A DNA stretch of 64,000 nt from Pseudorasbora parva (lineage: Eukaryota > Chordata > Actinopteri > Cypriniformes > Gobionidae): the NCBI RefSeq assembly GCF_024679245.1, contig NC_090173.1, positions 6,320,428 through 6,384,427 on the forward strand, in the 5' to 3' direction. Shown piece by piece: positions 47,251 to 58,309 of this stretch (position 1 is its first letter; each line of letters opens with the position of its first letter). The notes below the pieces were generated by a model, which saw only the letters and a program-made list of their open reading frames with translations, searched no databases and was not told the origin of the DNA. A program made the translations under genes and the position numbers.

Positions 47251-48294
47251 CGCCCCCAACAAACTCGCTTCCCAACGTGGCAATGACCAAACAAATGCTA
47301 ACTCAACAAATGCTAACTCCCACACACACCGAGAGAATATACCAAAACTAATAATACACATCTCAGCACTACACAGACACACTTATCCAACAACAAATGA
47401 ACAAACAATCAAATGAGAAAAGTTACAAACACTTACAGAGTAGTTGTCTATCAGTCAATTGAATTGCTCCTCTCTAGCCAAAATGTTTCAAACACACAAG
47501 GCTTTTAATACCTCGCTGGCCACGCCCCCAACAAACTCGCTTCCCAACGTGGCAATGACCAAACAAATGCTAACTCAACAAATGCAAACTCCCACACACA
47601 CCGAGAGAATATACCAAAACTAATAATACACACCTCAGCACTACACAGACACACTTATCCAACAACAAATGAACAAACAATCAAATGAGAAAAGTTACAA
47701 ACACTTACAGAGTAGTTGTCTTTCAGTCAATTGAATTGCTCCTCTCTAGCCAAAATGTTTCAAACACACAAGGCTTTTAATACCTCGCTGGCCACGCCCC
47801 CAACAAACTCGCTTCCCAACGTGGCAATGACCAAACAAATGCTAACTCAACAAATGCTAACTCCCACACACACCGAGAGAATATACCAAAACTAATAATA
47901 CACACCTCAGCACTACACAGACACACTTATCCAACAACAAATGAACAAACAATCAAATGAGAAAAGTTACAAACACTTACAGAGTAGTTGTCTATCAGTC
48001 AATTGAATTGCTCCTCTCTAGCCAAAATGTTTCAAACACACAAGGCTTTTAATACCTCGCTGGCCACGCCTCCAACAAACTCGCTTCCCAACGTGGCAAT
48101 GACCAAACAAATGCTAACTCAACAAATGCTAACTCCCACACACACCGAGAGAATATACCAAAACTAATAATACACACCTCAGCACTACACAGACACACTT
48201 ATCCAACAACAAATGAACAAACAATCAAATGAGAAAAGTTACAAACACTTACAGAGTAGTTGTCTATCAGTCAATTGAATTGCTCCTCTCTAGC
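47251..48294 (-). repeat. Array of 272-bp monomers at the LINE 5' end
   Basis: Copies of CGCC(C/T)CCAACAAACTCGCTTC start at 47251, 47523, 47795 and 48067, exactly 272 bp apart. The outermost unit is cut off at 48294. Units differ by only a few bases. The array lies directly upstream of the LINE ORF on its strand, in the position of promoter monomers in other LINEs. Confidence 0.9.
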
Positions 48295-48841
48295 CTGTTT
48301 GACTCTGCTTTGGATTCCTGTTTACGACCCTGTTCTGCCTGCCCTTGATCTTTGTTTGCCTGGGCTCTGATTCTTGCCTGTTTGCTGCCTGCCCTGACCA
48401 TTTGCCTGTTATGACCACGATTGATGCCCTGTCTCTGATATTCCTGTTTGCTCTGGTTTACCGACCCACGCCTGCTTGTACTGTGAGTTTGTATTATTTT
48501 AATAAACTGCACATGGATCCCAATCTGCCTGAGTCCGTGTTACAGTATCACATCGTGTAATCGCTTAGTGTTTCAACAGCAGAAAGACGTCGATAAAACA
48601 CGGCAGTTAATTTACTAGAGAGATGAACTCTTTCACTAAATATATGCATTATATTAGCCCATATATTCATCATATTCTACTTAACCTGTTAGTGATATCT
48701 TGATTATTTAAATTTATTGGAGTTATTTATATAATGTTTAAATAAATCTGTCATGAAAATGACAGCCACTGTGTATAAATTATTATATTTCAACAACGAA
48801 TTGGAGTAGGGACATAATTTTATAATTAGATTTATAAGTTA

Positions 48842-49308
48842 ATGCAAAAACGGTCTTATGAGAAGTTTACATGTTTGCATACAATGCGAGTGCAAGTAAG
48901 GCCTCCCTTTATAGTCTACACTATACAGCATTACAGCATTCTTTGTCGTTTGATTAAACGGAAACAACAAGGCAAGTATATATTACATTCTGAATCAAAT
49001 TATAATCTTTGTGTGCCCTTTGTTAGAGTTAAGCTTGGTAAAACGTCCTTCAAATATGTCGCAGCCTCAGATTGGAATTTGCTCCAGACTGAGTTGAAGC
49101 TAAAAGATCTGGTGACATTTAGTAATTTTAAAATTTTACTACATCATTTTGAGAGTAAATTAATGGTGTGTAATTGTTTTTGACTGGTTGTATGTTTTAT
49201 GGTTTTTATGTGACTTTTTATGTATAACTGTACATGCAAACACAGCTGCCTATCTTGGCCAGGACAGGACATTTTAATCTCAGTGAGTTTTTCTCCTGGT
49301 TAAATAAA

Positions 49309-49362
<54 letters not shown>

Positions 49363-49363
49363 T
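48842..49363 (+). mobile_element. LINE 3' end with (AAT)n tail
   Basis: The frame 48842-49183 encodes the end of a LINE protein (VPFVRVKLGKTSFKYVAASD, then WNLLQTELKL). After the stop comes a 3' UTR with CTGGTTAAATAAAGGTAATA, leading into about 17 AAT units. Only the last ~500 bp are present, as in 5'-truncated insertions. Confidence 0.7.
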
Positions 49364-49521
49364 AGCAGAGATATTTTTTATATTATATTTTTAATTCTTT
49401 AAGAAACCTTTAGTTTAGGACAATTACAATTTGTTCAGTAAACCAATTTAAAAAAAAAAAAGCATTTGTATATTTAGTGTTCCTCGCCGAACTGTCAGCT
49501 TTGTGTACTGTTACACCCCTA

Positions 49522-50175
49522 TTATTAATGCAATCTTAAAATCAAAAATTAAAGTATACTTTAATTATTTAATGCATTGTTAACTTGCATGAACAATGAC
49601 TATACATTTAATTAACTAGCTTTGAACTATAATTTATTAAGCAAGGTCAACAACTATTAATAAACACTGTAAAAATTTAAATAAAAAGAAATCACTGTTA
49701 GATCATGTTGGCCAATTCATTAATGTGACAGAGAGACTGAGGCGTTCGGATCCATCTGCAGTATTTTATTAACACAGGTGAGCCAGCAGAGGAAAGCAGA
49801 CATACAGTTCAAACAGCATCAAATAAGGGCAATCCGAGAAACGTAGATCAAACAGGCATAGGTCAGAGGCAGGCGGCTTAGGGTCAAAAACTATATCAAA
49901 GTCCAAGTCAAAAATACAAGAGCAAATACAAGAAATAAGCTAGAAACAGCGTGGAGGTAAATCAAGACTTCACAACTGAACAAAGAACATAGCAGTCCAT
50001 ATAAAGGTGAGCTGAGGGTACACAGGTGATAATGATACAGAGATAATGAGGTTAATAGGAGCAGGCAGTCCTAATACGCAGGAGAGAGGGATCTGGTGAA
50101 ACCAGGAGGAGGCGCAGTCGAGCCTTCTGTGACAATTAAATAACGTTAACAAATTAGATTTTATTGTAAAGTGTT
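49522..50175. repeat. Interspersed repeat, right part
   Basis: Continues the 38485-38589 repeat (AATGCATTGTTAACTTGCAT, TTTATTGTAAAGTGTTACTG) and is itself split by the solo LTR at 49734-50134. Confidence 0.6.
49734..50134 (-). mobile_element. Solo LTR, minus strand
   Basis: TGTGACAGAG ... TTCTGTGACA, with ATTAA on both sides (49729-49733, 50135-50139). Read on the minus strand it has a TATA element (CTTTATATGG, about 50000) and AATAAA (about 49765) in U3-R order. It resembles the 43497 LTR only in its general plan. Confidence 0.75.
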
Positions 50176-50327
50176 ACTGAACTTATAAGCTCTTAAACCT
50201 TTACTAGCACCAAAATTAGGACCAAAAGGTTTATTCTAAAATCTTATTCCAGCATTACAGCGAAAGAAATAAAAAAATAAAAAAACTGAAGAACTCCAAA
50301 GGCACACAAATTTGTTTGTCACCAACT

Positions 50328-50440
50328 TGTTACCTTCTCAGCTTCCACGCACCGAACCGTAGTTGGGTGCGAGCTGGTTTCAATGTAATAACTTGGCTCG
50401 CGGCAGGTAACTTGCATCTAGTGGTCCGGGCTAACAGAAC
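50328..50440 (-). mobile_element. Gypsy element B, truncated 3' LTR
   Basis: 113 bp with one mismatch to 55308-55420. On the element's strand this is the last part of the LTR, ending GGTAACA at 50328. It joins directly to the middle of integrase, so the 3' part of pol and the beginning of this LTR were deleted together. A short TTACCG match marks the junction. Confidence 0.85.
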
Positions 50441-53400
50441 GGTAAGCGGTAAGCCATGACCGCATATGGGGTCATAATGTCCCAGTCCCAATGGCATCGC
50501 TCTGCAGTAGTGGCTATAATTTTCTGCAGAGTGGCATTGAAACGCTCTACTTGACCGTTGGACTGGGGACGAAATGGCGTAGTCCGCGTCTTGTCGATCC
50601 CCTGTAGCGCACACATTTCTTGGAACACAGCTGACTCAAAATTGGTACCTTGATCACTGTGCAAGCACTGTGAGGCTCCGTACCTACACACCTACTCGGA
50701 AACCTTTTCAGCCACGGTAGTTCCTTGTTCATTGGGAACAGGATAGGCTTCCACCCATTTGCTGAAGTAGTCCTGTATCACTATTATATAGCGGTTGTGC
50801 CTCTCGGTTTCATTTAATGGTCCCATTATATCAAAAGCTATCCGTTCGAAGGGGGCACCAACTCGCACTGTTCCCATGGTGGCTTGAGGTGTTTTCTTGG
50901 GGCGGGCTTTTGCAGCACAGCTAGTGCAGGTGCGGCACCACAGAGTGACATCATCTCTCATATTGTACCAATAGTACGGGGCCTTAAGACGTGCAAGGGT
51001 CCTTTCTCCTCCAAAGTGGCCACCGACTGGACCGTCATGCAATTGTTCTGTCACTGAAGTGTGGTACTCCAGAGGCAGCAGGATCTGTGGATAGAACACC
51101 CTTCCATCCGTGCAGTAAAATTTCCTTAGCAAAACTCTGTCTTTTTGATAGAGCCTTTTCCACTGTGACCAGTAGGCTTTGGTGGCAGGGCTGTAATGTG
51201 CAATGTCAGTCCAGGGAGGCCTACCCCTCCTCTCATCCATCCACTTCCTCACTGGTGCTATGTCTGGGTCAGTTTCTTGGGCACTGATTAACTGCTCTTG
51301 GGTCCAGCCACTAAACAGGTTGGTTTGGGCTGGCTCACTTACCCTGTAGACACCTGGACGAAACGAAGAGCCCGCTTGATTGTCACTGAAAGTGTCCACT
51401 ACCCCCACTGGAAGATACTTAAACTCAACTGCGGGGCTGCCTCCACAGCTACCTTCTGGCACCACTACCCCCACTGGAGGTTGCTCTGCAGGAGCTTCCC
51501 CGGCATCCTCTGCTATGTTGCATTGTACCCCCTTGTGCTGAAACTGGTTATCGAGGCTAGGCACTGTGCATGGGCATGACGTCCCACTGGGTCTTCTGGA
51601 GAGTGCGTCTCCATTTTGTTGGTGCCTCCCTGGACGATGGACCACCTGGAAGTCGTACTCTGGCAATTTTTCCAACCAGCGAGCGAGCTGGCCCTCGGGC
51701 TCCCTCATCCGAGTCAACCAGCGCAGGCTGCTGTGGTCAGTTTGTATAATGAACGGTCTCCCCAGCAGGTATTGCCGGAAATGAGAGGTGAACTCGACAG
51801 CTGCCAGCAGTTCTCGCCTGGTGGTACAATAGTTTTGCTCAGTGGCCGACAATCTCCTACTCCCATAAGCGAGTACTCTTTCCTCACCTTCTTGCACTTG
51901 GGAGAGAACTGCTCTGATTCCCCAGTCACTGGCGTCTGTGTCGAGAAACAACTTGCCATTGTCGAGGGGATAGCCCAGCACGGGTGCCGACATCAGCCAG
52001 CTTTTCAGTTGCTCAAACGCCTCCTGGCACTTGTCCGTCCAGTTAAAGCGTGCATACTTTTTGGTGAGTTCATGGAGGGGTTGGGCAACGGAGGCAAAAT
52101 CTTTGACGAAACGTCGTTAATATGAAGCCAGGCCGACAAACTGACGCACTTCAGATAGATTTTGGGGTGTGGGCCACCCAGCCACCTTCTAGATCTTTCG
52201 GGGGTCGGTGGCAACACCTTTGGCGGAGACGACGTGCCCCAAGTAAGCCACTTGCTCTCGGAACAGGACACACTTACAAGGTTTAAGTTTCAGGTTGGCT
52301 GCGCGTAGTCTGTCGAACCCTTGACCAAGCCGCTCCAACATTTCAGTTCCGTCCCGCCCCAGGACAATGATGTCGTCGAGGTAGACCAAACAGGTCTCCC
52401 ACTGCAGCCCGGCCAGGACACGGTCCATGAGCCTCTGGAACGTGGTCGGCGCATTGCACAGTCCGAACGGCATCACGTTCCATTCGAACAGGCCCTTTCG
52501 GGTACAGAAAGCAGCAGCTTTTCGGGCTCTCGGTGTCATCTCCACTTGCCAGTACCCTGATGTTAAATCCAGCGTGCTGAAGTACCTGGCAGTGGACAAT
52601 GTGTCCAAGGTGTCCTTGATGCGGGGCAGTGGATAAGCATCCTTTATTGTTCTTTCATTTAAAGGTCTGTAGTCGACACACAGCCGCAACGACTGGTCCT
52701 TCTTTCTCACCATAATGATTGGTGCAGCCCAGCCACTATTGCTGGGCTGGGCCACTCCAGTGTCCAGGCTCTGCTGCACCTGCTAGTCTGCTGCCATTTG
52801 TTTGTCTCTGGCCATCCTGCGCGGTTGCTCTTTCACAGGCAGACCAGGGGTGGTGAGGATGTCGTGCTGCATGAGGCCAGTACGGCCAAGGTCAGTGGGC
52901 CCCGTGGAGAAGACGTCACTGTATGATCTTAGCAGTTGGGCCAACCTCTCCTGGTCACCCCATGGCAGGCTAGCACAGCTTTCGTTATACAGGACCTGCA
53001 GGTGGCTGGGTAAAGAAACACAGAACGAGTTAATAGGCTCAAGTGCTGATGGGGTCAGGGGCGGCTGGGTCTCCCCCTTCAACAACACCGTGGCTGGGTG
53101 TAGAACCCCCGCCACAGCTCCTCTTTTCAAAGTGACAGGTAAGGCACAAGGGTTGAAAACTCTAATGGGAACGTTGGTGGAACCCTGCGCCTGCACAACG
53201 ACGTGAGCCACTAGCACGTGGTGCTTTTTGATGAAACCTTTGGTTGTGCTCAGCATTAAGTCTCCCTCAGCAGCGTGGCCAAGTTGGGCTGTGCCAGGCA
53301 CTACATACTCACGCCCCGACTCCAACACTGTCGTCTGGGCCACTCTGACAATGTGTGCCCAGGGCTGATGGCTTGGGTCAAAACGAGGTACCTTTTCTCC

Positions 53401-54084
53401 GAAGAGGGTTATCTCCCGGCGACCATAGTCCAGCTGGGCACTGGTCTGATGTAGGAAGGGGTGTCCCAGAATAACCTCGGTGTTCTCGGCTGTGTCAGCC
53501 ATAATAAAGTTCACATTGGTCGCTCTGCTCCCAACTTGTACTGGTAGGTTGACCTCCCCCAGCATCGCCAGACCAGTGGGGTCGATGCCCTGTAGGACCT
53601 GTGCGACAGATGGCTCTACTGTGGTTCTGGATTCTGTGGGAATGGAGTTAAAGAGATGGAGGGGCAACACATTCCTCCTTCCACCAGAGTCAAGCAGAGC
53701 GCACATTTCCAGTCCATTTATTGATATTTTAACACACATGTCATCTTCCTGACTCGCAGTGCAGGTGACCACTATACCTGGGTCAGGTGCTGTGTTCTGA
53801 TTGATGGCCCGGAACTGCTGTCGGGGTCGACGGGGGGAAGGGCAGTTCCTCTGGATGTGCCCTAGACCGGAGCAGTTGTGGCATTGAACATCCCCCACAG
53901 GCATTTTGACATTTTTGTCTCCCTTCTGGCGCCACTGCTGATTAAACTTTGGAGCCCTCTCTGGCGAATTGATGGACCAAACAGCTACCCCCACCTGCTC
54001 CACACCAGCTGGCCTGCTGTTATTTTCACGTACCGTGGCGGCCCTGGCCCTCTGATTTACAAGCCCGCGTTGGCCAGGCTGCAT
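50431..54084 (-). pseudogene. Gypsy element B pol: PR-RT-RH-IN with four stops
   Basis: One minus-strand frame contains a CCHC knuckle (CHNCSGLGHIQRNC), aspartic protease (ALLDSGGRRNVLP), RT (LCVDYRPLNERTIKDAYPLP, FGLCNAPTTFQRLMD, catalytic YLDD in LVYLDDIIVL), RNase H (LFLDTDASDWGIRAVLSQ), and integrase with an HHCC finger (HDGPVGGHF ... CRTCTSC), FDIMGP, HSDQGTNFES and GQVERFN (DDE). In-frame stops fall at 52783-52785, 52189-52191, 52117-52119 and 50692-50694. The frame leaves integrase at the LTR junction (MAYRLPFC). The domain order is the Ty3/Gypsy order. All catalytic landmarks are otherwise kept, so decay is by point nonsense changes and the terminal deletion. Confidence 0.85.
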
Positions 54085-54173
54085 GAATTGTGTGACTGTT
54101 CTAGCGGCCCTAGTTTTTGCACTACATCGGCGTCTGCCAGGGCATTGGTGATAACCTCCACACTGATGGCGTC

Positions 54174-55256
54174 CTATTCCAACTCCGTACGGTCAGCATA
54201 CACTATGGACACTTTCTCGTAGATGTCATCCCTTAATTCGTGCAGTTTTTCGTTTTGCCCCCTAACCCTTTGTCTCAGTTCAATGTCAATGGACACCGCA
54301 TGGTCGGAGCGCGGCCCGTAGGCGGCCTCTATTTCAGCCACAATCCGCCGGTTGCTCCAGCGGTCAGATCTGGGGTTTTTATGAATGATAGCTCCAGCTG
54401 CGCCGGTCAGGCTGAATCTCAGTTGAACCGCCATTGTCATTTCTGACCAATGGTTTGCCCTTGCACAGCTTTCAAGCCGATGAATAAAGTCTTTCCAGGA
54501 ACCCGTTCCATCAAAATGGCCTGGCATTAATATCGGAATTCTCTCTTTATATCCATAATGCCCATCATCATTAGTGTCTATTATTTCAACAGCTGACACT
54601 GTACGTAATGGCCATTGTGCTGACTGGGCCCTTTCTTTAGCTGACTGACCGTATTGGTATTGGTCATGGTGTGGGGCATGGTTATCATCATAGTTTATTA
54701 CTCCACAATGCTCCACAGACCTGGGCATGCAGGATTGGAAAGGTGTCGAAGTGAACTGGGAGTGTAATACATGGGCCGGGGAAAAAGGGTTTTGTGTCGT
54801 ACAGTTCATGTAAGTGAACGGGTTAGTTAACTGGTTAGCAGCATGTGGGGCAAACGTTGGAGCAGGGCTATTTCCCAAACCGTCCGGTAAAACTGCAACT
54901 GAGCTGGCTGCCATATGTTTTGAACAATCACTAGTTTGCGGATCAAAGTACATGGACTCACCGTCGGCTTTATATTGTACTTCACCGGGCATTAGGAATG
55001 GGTTAGTCAACCGTGACGTCGGTGGCGTGAGGGGCGAAGCTAGGTTGAATGACGGCAGCCGGCCGTAAACAGTCGCTCCGTCCGCGGCTAATGTTCGCTC
55101 CATACCAGCCGCGAAAGGATTGGTGCTGTCGGTATATCGGCCGGAGAGTTTAACTGGGTCTATAATAGTGTCTCTGATATCCACGAGAAATGGGTTAGTG
55201 CTTACGTTTGCAGTTTCCATCGCGACAGCATTAACTGTAGTCCCGCGCGCCGTCAT
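54174..55256 (-). pseudogene. Gypsy element B gag
   Basis: A 360-codon minus-strand frame starts at 55256 (MTARGTTVNAVAMETANVST). It has repeated T/SNPF motifs in a flexible N-terminal half. Then comes a retrotransposon gag core (ILMPGHFDGTGSWKDFIHRL, AVQLRFSLTGAAGAII, LRQRVRGQNEKLHELRDD). It stops at 54174. The same frame continues for about 40 codons beyond the stop, and then the CCHC knuckle is found in the pol frame, so a frame change near 54115 is needed to join them. The phrase CAAAAAC there is not a textbook slippery site. Gag forms the particle and packages element RNA. Confidence 0.8.
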
Positions 55257-55286
55257 TCCGTGTCCGACGAAACTTTTTGTTTGTTA

Positions 55287-55306
55287 GATCCCAGACTAAG
55301 CCCCCA
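55287..55306 (-). promoter_or_regulatory. Primer binding site of Gypsy element B
   Basis: On the minus strand TGGGGGCTTAGTCTGGGATC follows one base after the LTR. It resembles the tRNA-Pro site of element A, but differs in the middle, so the primer is uncertain. Confidence 0.6.
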
Positions 55307-55307
55307 G

Positions 55308-55560
55308 TGTTACCTTCTCAGCTTCCACGCACCGAACCGTAGTTGGGTGCGAGCTGGTTTCAATGTAATAACTTGGCTCGCGGCAAGTAACTTGCATCTA
55401 GTGGTCCGGGCTAACAGAACCGAAGCACAAAACAGTGAGACGTCGGTTTCAGCAATGAACTTGGGCTTTATTCCTCACTGTGGAAACGGCAACGTACACA
55501 TTCACGGGCATAACTGCACTCTGCTTGCTAGAATTCAAAACAAAATTCAAACGATAGATG
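55308..55560 (-). mobile_element. Gypsy element B, 5' LTR (outer edge uncertain)
   Basis: 55308-55420 pairs with the truncated 3' LTR. The LTR continues outward (TTTATTCCTCACTGTGGAAA contains a minus-strand AATAAA), but the outer boundary cannot be set because the other LTR lacks that part. A Tc1 MITE begins at 55561. Confidence 0.7.
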
Positions 55561-55731
55561 TACAGTTGTGCTCCAAAGTTTATATTCACACAGCCGTATC
55601 GGTATGAAAAAAGAAGAAATAGCAATAAGAGGGATCATAAAAATGAGCATGTTGTCTCTTTTTTATCTAGTACTACCCTGATGAAGCAGTTTATTCTGCA
55701 TGGTGTGTGTAAGCTTTTGACCACAACTGCA
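55561..55731. mobile_element. Tc1/mariner MITE
   Basis: The left end TACAGTTGTGCTCCAAAGTT and the inverted right end AGCTTTTGACCACAACTGCA are diverged copies of a Tc1-type terminus. The 171 bp between contain no ORF of interest. Confidence 0.65.
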
Positions 55732-55751
55732 TCCCCTATGTGATGAATTAC

Positions 55752-56880
55752 CTCAGTCGTCAGGGTAGAATGAATGATTGGAGAGGTTCCTTCACGTATC
55801 CCACTGAGCACATCATCTTCACTGACACTGGACTTTAAAAATAGAGAACATTTTAATAATGGTTTTTATTCCTACTTTACAGGGAATTAAACATAACTTA
55901 AATATAGATCAATAACCCAAGACCAATGTAAATTGAGAAAAGTATTCTTGCATTTTTCCTCATCTTGCCTTGCAAGTTTCAGCTTACCTCGCACCATCTC
56001 CATGAAGGATGTTCCTGCATTTACCACGCCTGGCACAGTAATGCTGCGGCTCCATTCCTTTGGGTGTGTGGCCTGTAAAATATATAATGATTAGGGGATC
56101 TGTAAATGCACAAGTGGGAATGTATTACTTACAAATGGACAAGATGCAAAGCATTTAAAAGCTAAAGACTTGATAGCAATGTTTTAGCTTGAGTCATGGC
56201 TGGGCATGAATACATAATTAACATTAACTTGACCTCATCAAGATGGCTCTGTGATTCCACACAGCTTGCACTGGATCTCCAATAACAAATCTGTATTGAT
56301 CCTACAAAATAAAAAAAATAAAAAAAATAAGCACAAAATATTAAAAACACAAATAGTACTTTAATATCTTACTCTCCAAATGCAAAAAGAAAAGAACATA
56401 TTACAATCATTATTTCATTACTGGTTGTTATAAGTTAATATATGGAATAAATGTATATAACGTTAAATGTCTTCTGTCCATTTAAAAAGTAGGAGTTCGA
56501 TTAAAATATTGTATTTACAGCAGGCAAATTCATTGAACATGCCCACACCGGCGATCACATTCCGATATAAGAAATTATTATAATGCAATCTTAGATACAT
56601 GATAGGAAACATGATTAATTCACCTCCCGAGTCCATAGTGCGTCTATCCTATCTGCGATTAAACTAAATAACTACACCGTAATAGAGAGCTACCACGTTA
56701 CGGTGAAAATGTAAAATCAAGAAAGCTTATATCAAGATATACTTACTTGACTCGTTATTTGTAGCATATAACGTCTCATCTGTAATGATCCAAACGGTTC
56801 GCTCCTCTGTTGTCTGTTCTCTTCAGCTTCATTTTCCTCACGCATCGCGATGACGCAAACATGGCGGACCGCGCATTTTT
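55752..56880 (-). other. Candidate spliced transcription unit, minus strand
   Basis: Four putative exons: first about 56880-56757 (donor GTAAGT), then 56301-56234 (acceptor TTTTGTAG, donor GTCAAG), 56072-55988 (acceptor TTTTACAG, donor GTAAGC) and 55832-55752 (acceptor TTTAAAG, donor GTAATT). The first exon lies in CpG-containing DNA with an ATG at 56845 (MREENEAEENRQQRSEPFGS...) that is open to the donor. No frame stays open through all four exons, and I recognise no domain. It could be a non-coding RNA, a decayed gene, or part of the CCCTTGT-ended element. The splice sites are seen; transcription is inferred. Confidence 0.4.
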
Positions 56881-57440
56881 CAAAATCATGACGTAGTATT
56901 TTTGGCGCATGCGCATTGAAATATTAAGTATAAATATAAAATAAGATATTTCGTGCATTAAATGTTGATTATAAATTACTTATTAATTATCCATTTCTGT
57001 TCAGGTTGTTCTAACACACTGTGTAGTTGGACTGTATTTCAGAGAACTTGACTCATTCACCTAACTAAAAGTCAATCATGTTTACAGTGAGTCTGATTAA
57101 AATGAAATGTAGCCCATTTTAACTGAATTTTAATGCAAATTAATTTGGTTTAGATTTGTTCAACTTTTTCTTGCAATTAATGCAATTAAATGTGTGTTTA
57201 ATCGCCATACAACAACATAATATTGAAAGTAGGTTATTCTGTACACAGATGTAAAGTAGCCTACAGTACATTAGACAACTCCTCTCATAAAGATTGACAA
57301 TGTCAAATTATGTAGAAAACTGACACTTGTAGTTGAGTTCATATGAGCTAGTTATAACATTTCAACAGTATGTTGTACTGGAGTGTAAGCGAGTGAAATT
57401 TTGTAAACAAATGTAAATTTGGACAAGATTTTTTTTTTTT
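56881..57440. other. No gene seen
   Basis: AT-rich upstream region of the minus-strand unit. No TATA or other clear promoter motif was identified. Confidence 0.4.
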
Positions 57441-57496
57441 TATAAATAATTTATTTTCCATGTGCTTTGTCATTAGTAAAATTATTAGTAACATTA

Positions 57497-57991
57497 TTAC
57501 AAGGTGCATTTTTAAAAAGTGCACTTAAGTGCGTTTATACATATTGTCATACAAGTGTACTTTCTTTAAGTGAAAATTAACTAGATATTATTACAAAATG
57601 CACTTATTATAAGTGTACTAAAGTGTGTTTATAGATATTGTCACGAAAGTGTACTTTTTAAAGTACAAATTAATTAGATATTATTATAAAGTGCACTTAT
57701 TATAAGTGCACTAAAGTGTGTTTATAAATATTGTCATGAAAGTGTACTTTTTAAAAATACAAATTAATTAGATATTATTATAAAGTGAATTTTAAAAAAG
57801 TGTACTTAAGTGTGTTTAGAAATATTGTCATTAAAGTGTATTCTCTTTAAGTACACTTAAGTGGCACTTAATTTTAATTATATCATATTATCTACAAGTG
57901 CAGTTTTTTAAAAAATATACTTTTAGTGCATATATTAAGTGCACAAAAATACACTTTCAATACAATTAAGCACACTACTTTTTCACAAGGG
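57497..57991. mobile_element. Right end of a CCCTTGT-terminated DNA element
   Basis: Ends TTTTTCACAAGGG (57979-57991). The subterminal part has about four units of ~92 bp (landmark AGATATTATTA(C/T)AAA at about 57574, 57666, 57759) full of AAGTGCACTT motifs. The inverted partner terminus with similar motifs is at 37687. Confidence 0.6.
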
Positions 57992-58309
57992 AAGTGTTAC
58001 CTGTTTACTGTTTTTTTGTTTTTGTTTTTTTTACTTGTGGAAGTATATCTGATTTATTGTTTTCTGTTCATATATATGAAATCATCACTGAAACATCTGA
58101 ATCATTAATTATATTACACACCACACAGATGAAGATTTGTGAGAACCGTTTCTATGATATTCTGATTAAAATGTCTGGGTTAATTTCTTACATATATTGT
58201 GATTCATCTATCACTTTCATGATACTTGAAACTACATACTTACAATATGAGTAAAATTAAACACAATTACATGACTATAAACACGATTACCATGCTAACA
58301 TTTTATGAA
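57992..58309. other. No gene seen
   Basis: Short overlapping ORFs (57926-58254) are T-rich and show no domain. Confidence 0.45.

Larger units (their letters stand above)
43736..48294 (-). mobile_element. L2-type LINE, near full length, with 5' monomers
   Basis: The 3' end on the minus strand is GTAAGTCGCTTTGGATAAAA ... followed by four TAAATG-type units (43736-43757), the usual tail of fish L2 elements and their SINEs. The ORF occupies 47027-44120, and the 5' end is an array of 272-bp repeats (47251-48294). A GCCTGT(G)TT-like phrase at both edges may be the target duplication. Confidence 0.8.
43497..48544 (+). mobile_element. Solo LTR split by a LINE
   Basis: The left piece 43497-43735 starts TGTCACAAACGCC. 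The right piece 48295-48544 ends GAGTCCGTGTTACA. GTATC lies outside both (43492-43496, 48545-48549). The two pieces together make a ~490-bp LTR with a TATA-like CTACATAAAC (about 43636) and AATAAA (about 48500) in the correct order. No internal retroviral sequence is present, so it is a solo LTR into which the LINE jumped. Confidence 0.8.
38590..49521. mobile_element. hAT element hosting Tc1, LTR and LINE insertions
   Basis: The ends are TAGGGGTGTAACGACAC (38590) and the inverted ...ACTGTTACACCCCTA (49521). The flanks are TTACTAAT (38582-38589) and TTATTAAT (49522-49529), an 8-bp duplication with one change. The element's own DNA totals only about 1 kb (38590-38760, 43285-43491, 48550-48841, 49364-49521); the rest is nested insertions. 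No transposase remains. Confidence 0.7.

Noticed and set aside
47251..48294. Regularly spaced repeats considered as a CRISPR-like array
   Set aside because: Units are 272 bp and contiguous without spacers, and the genome is vertebrate. They are LINE 5' monomers.
54111..54124. CAAAAAC as a programmed -1 frameshift site between gag and pol of element B
   Set aside because: It does not match the X-XXY-YYZ rule, and the upstream stop at 54174 would already end translation. A simple indel is as likely.
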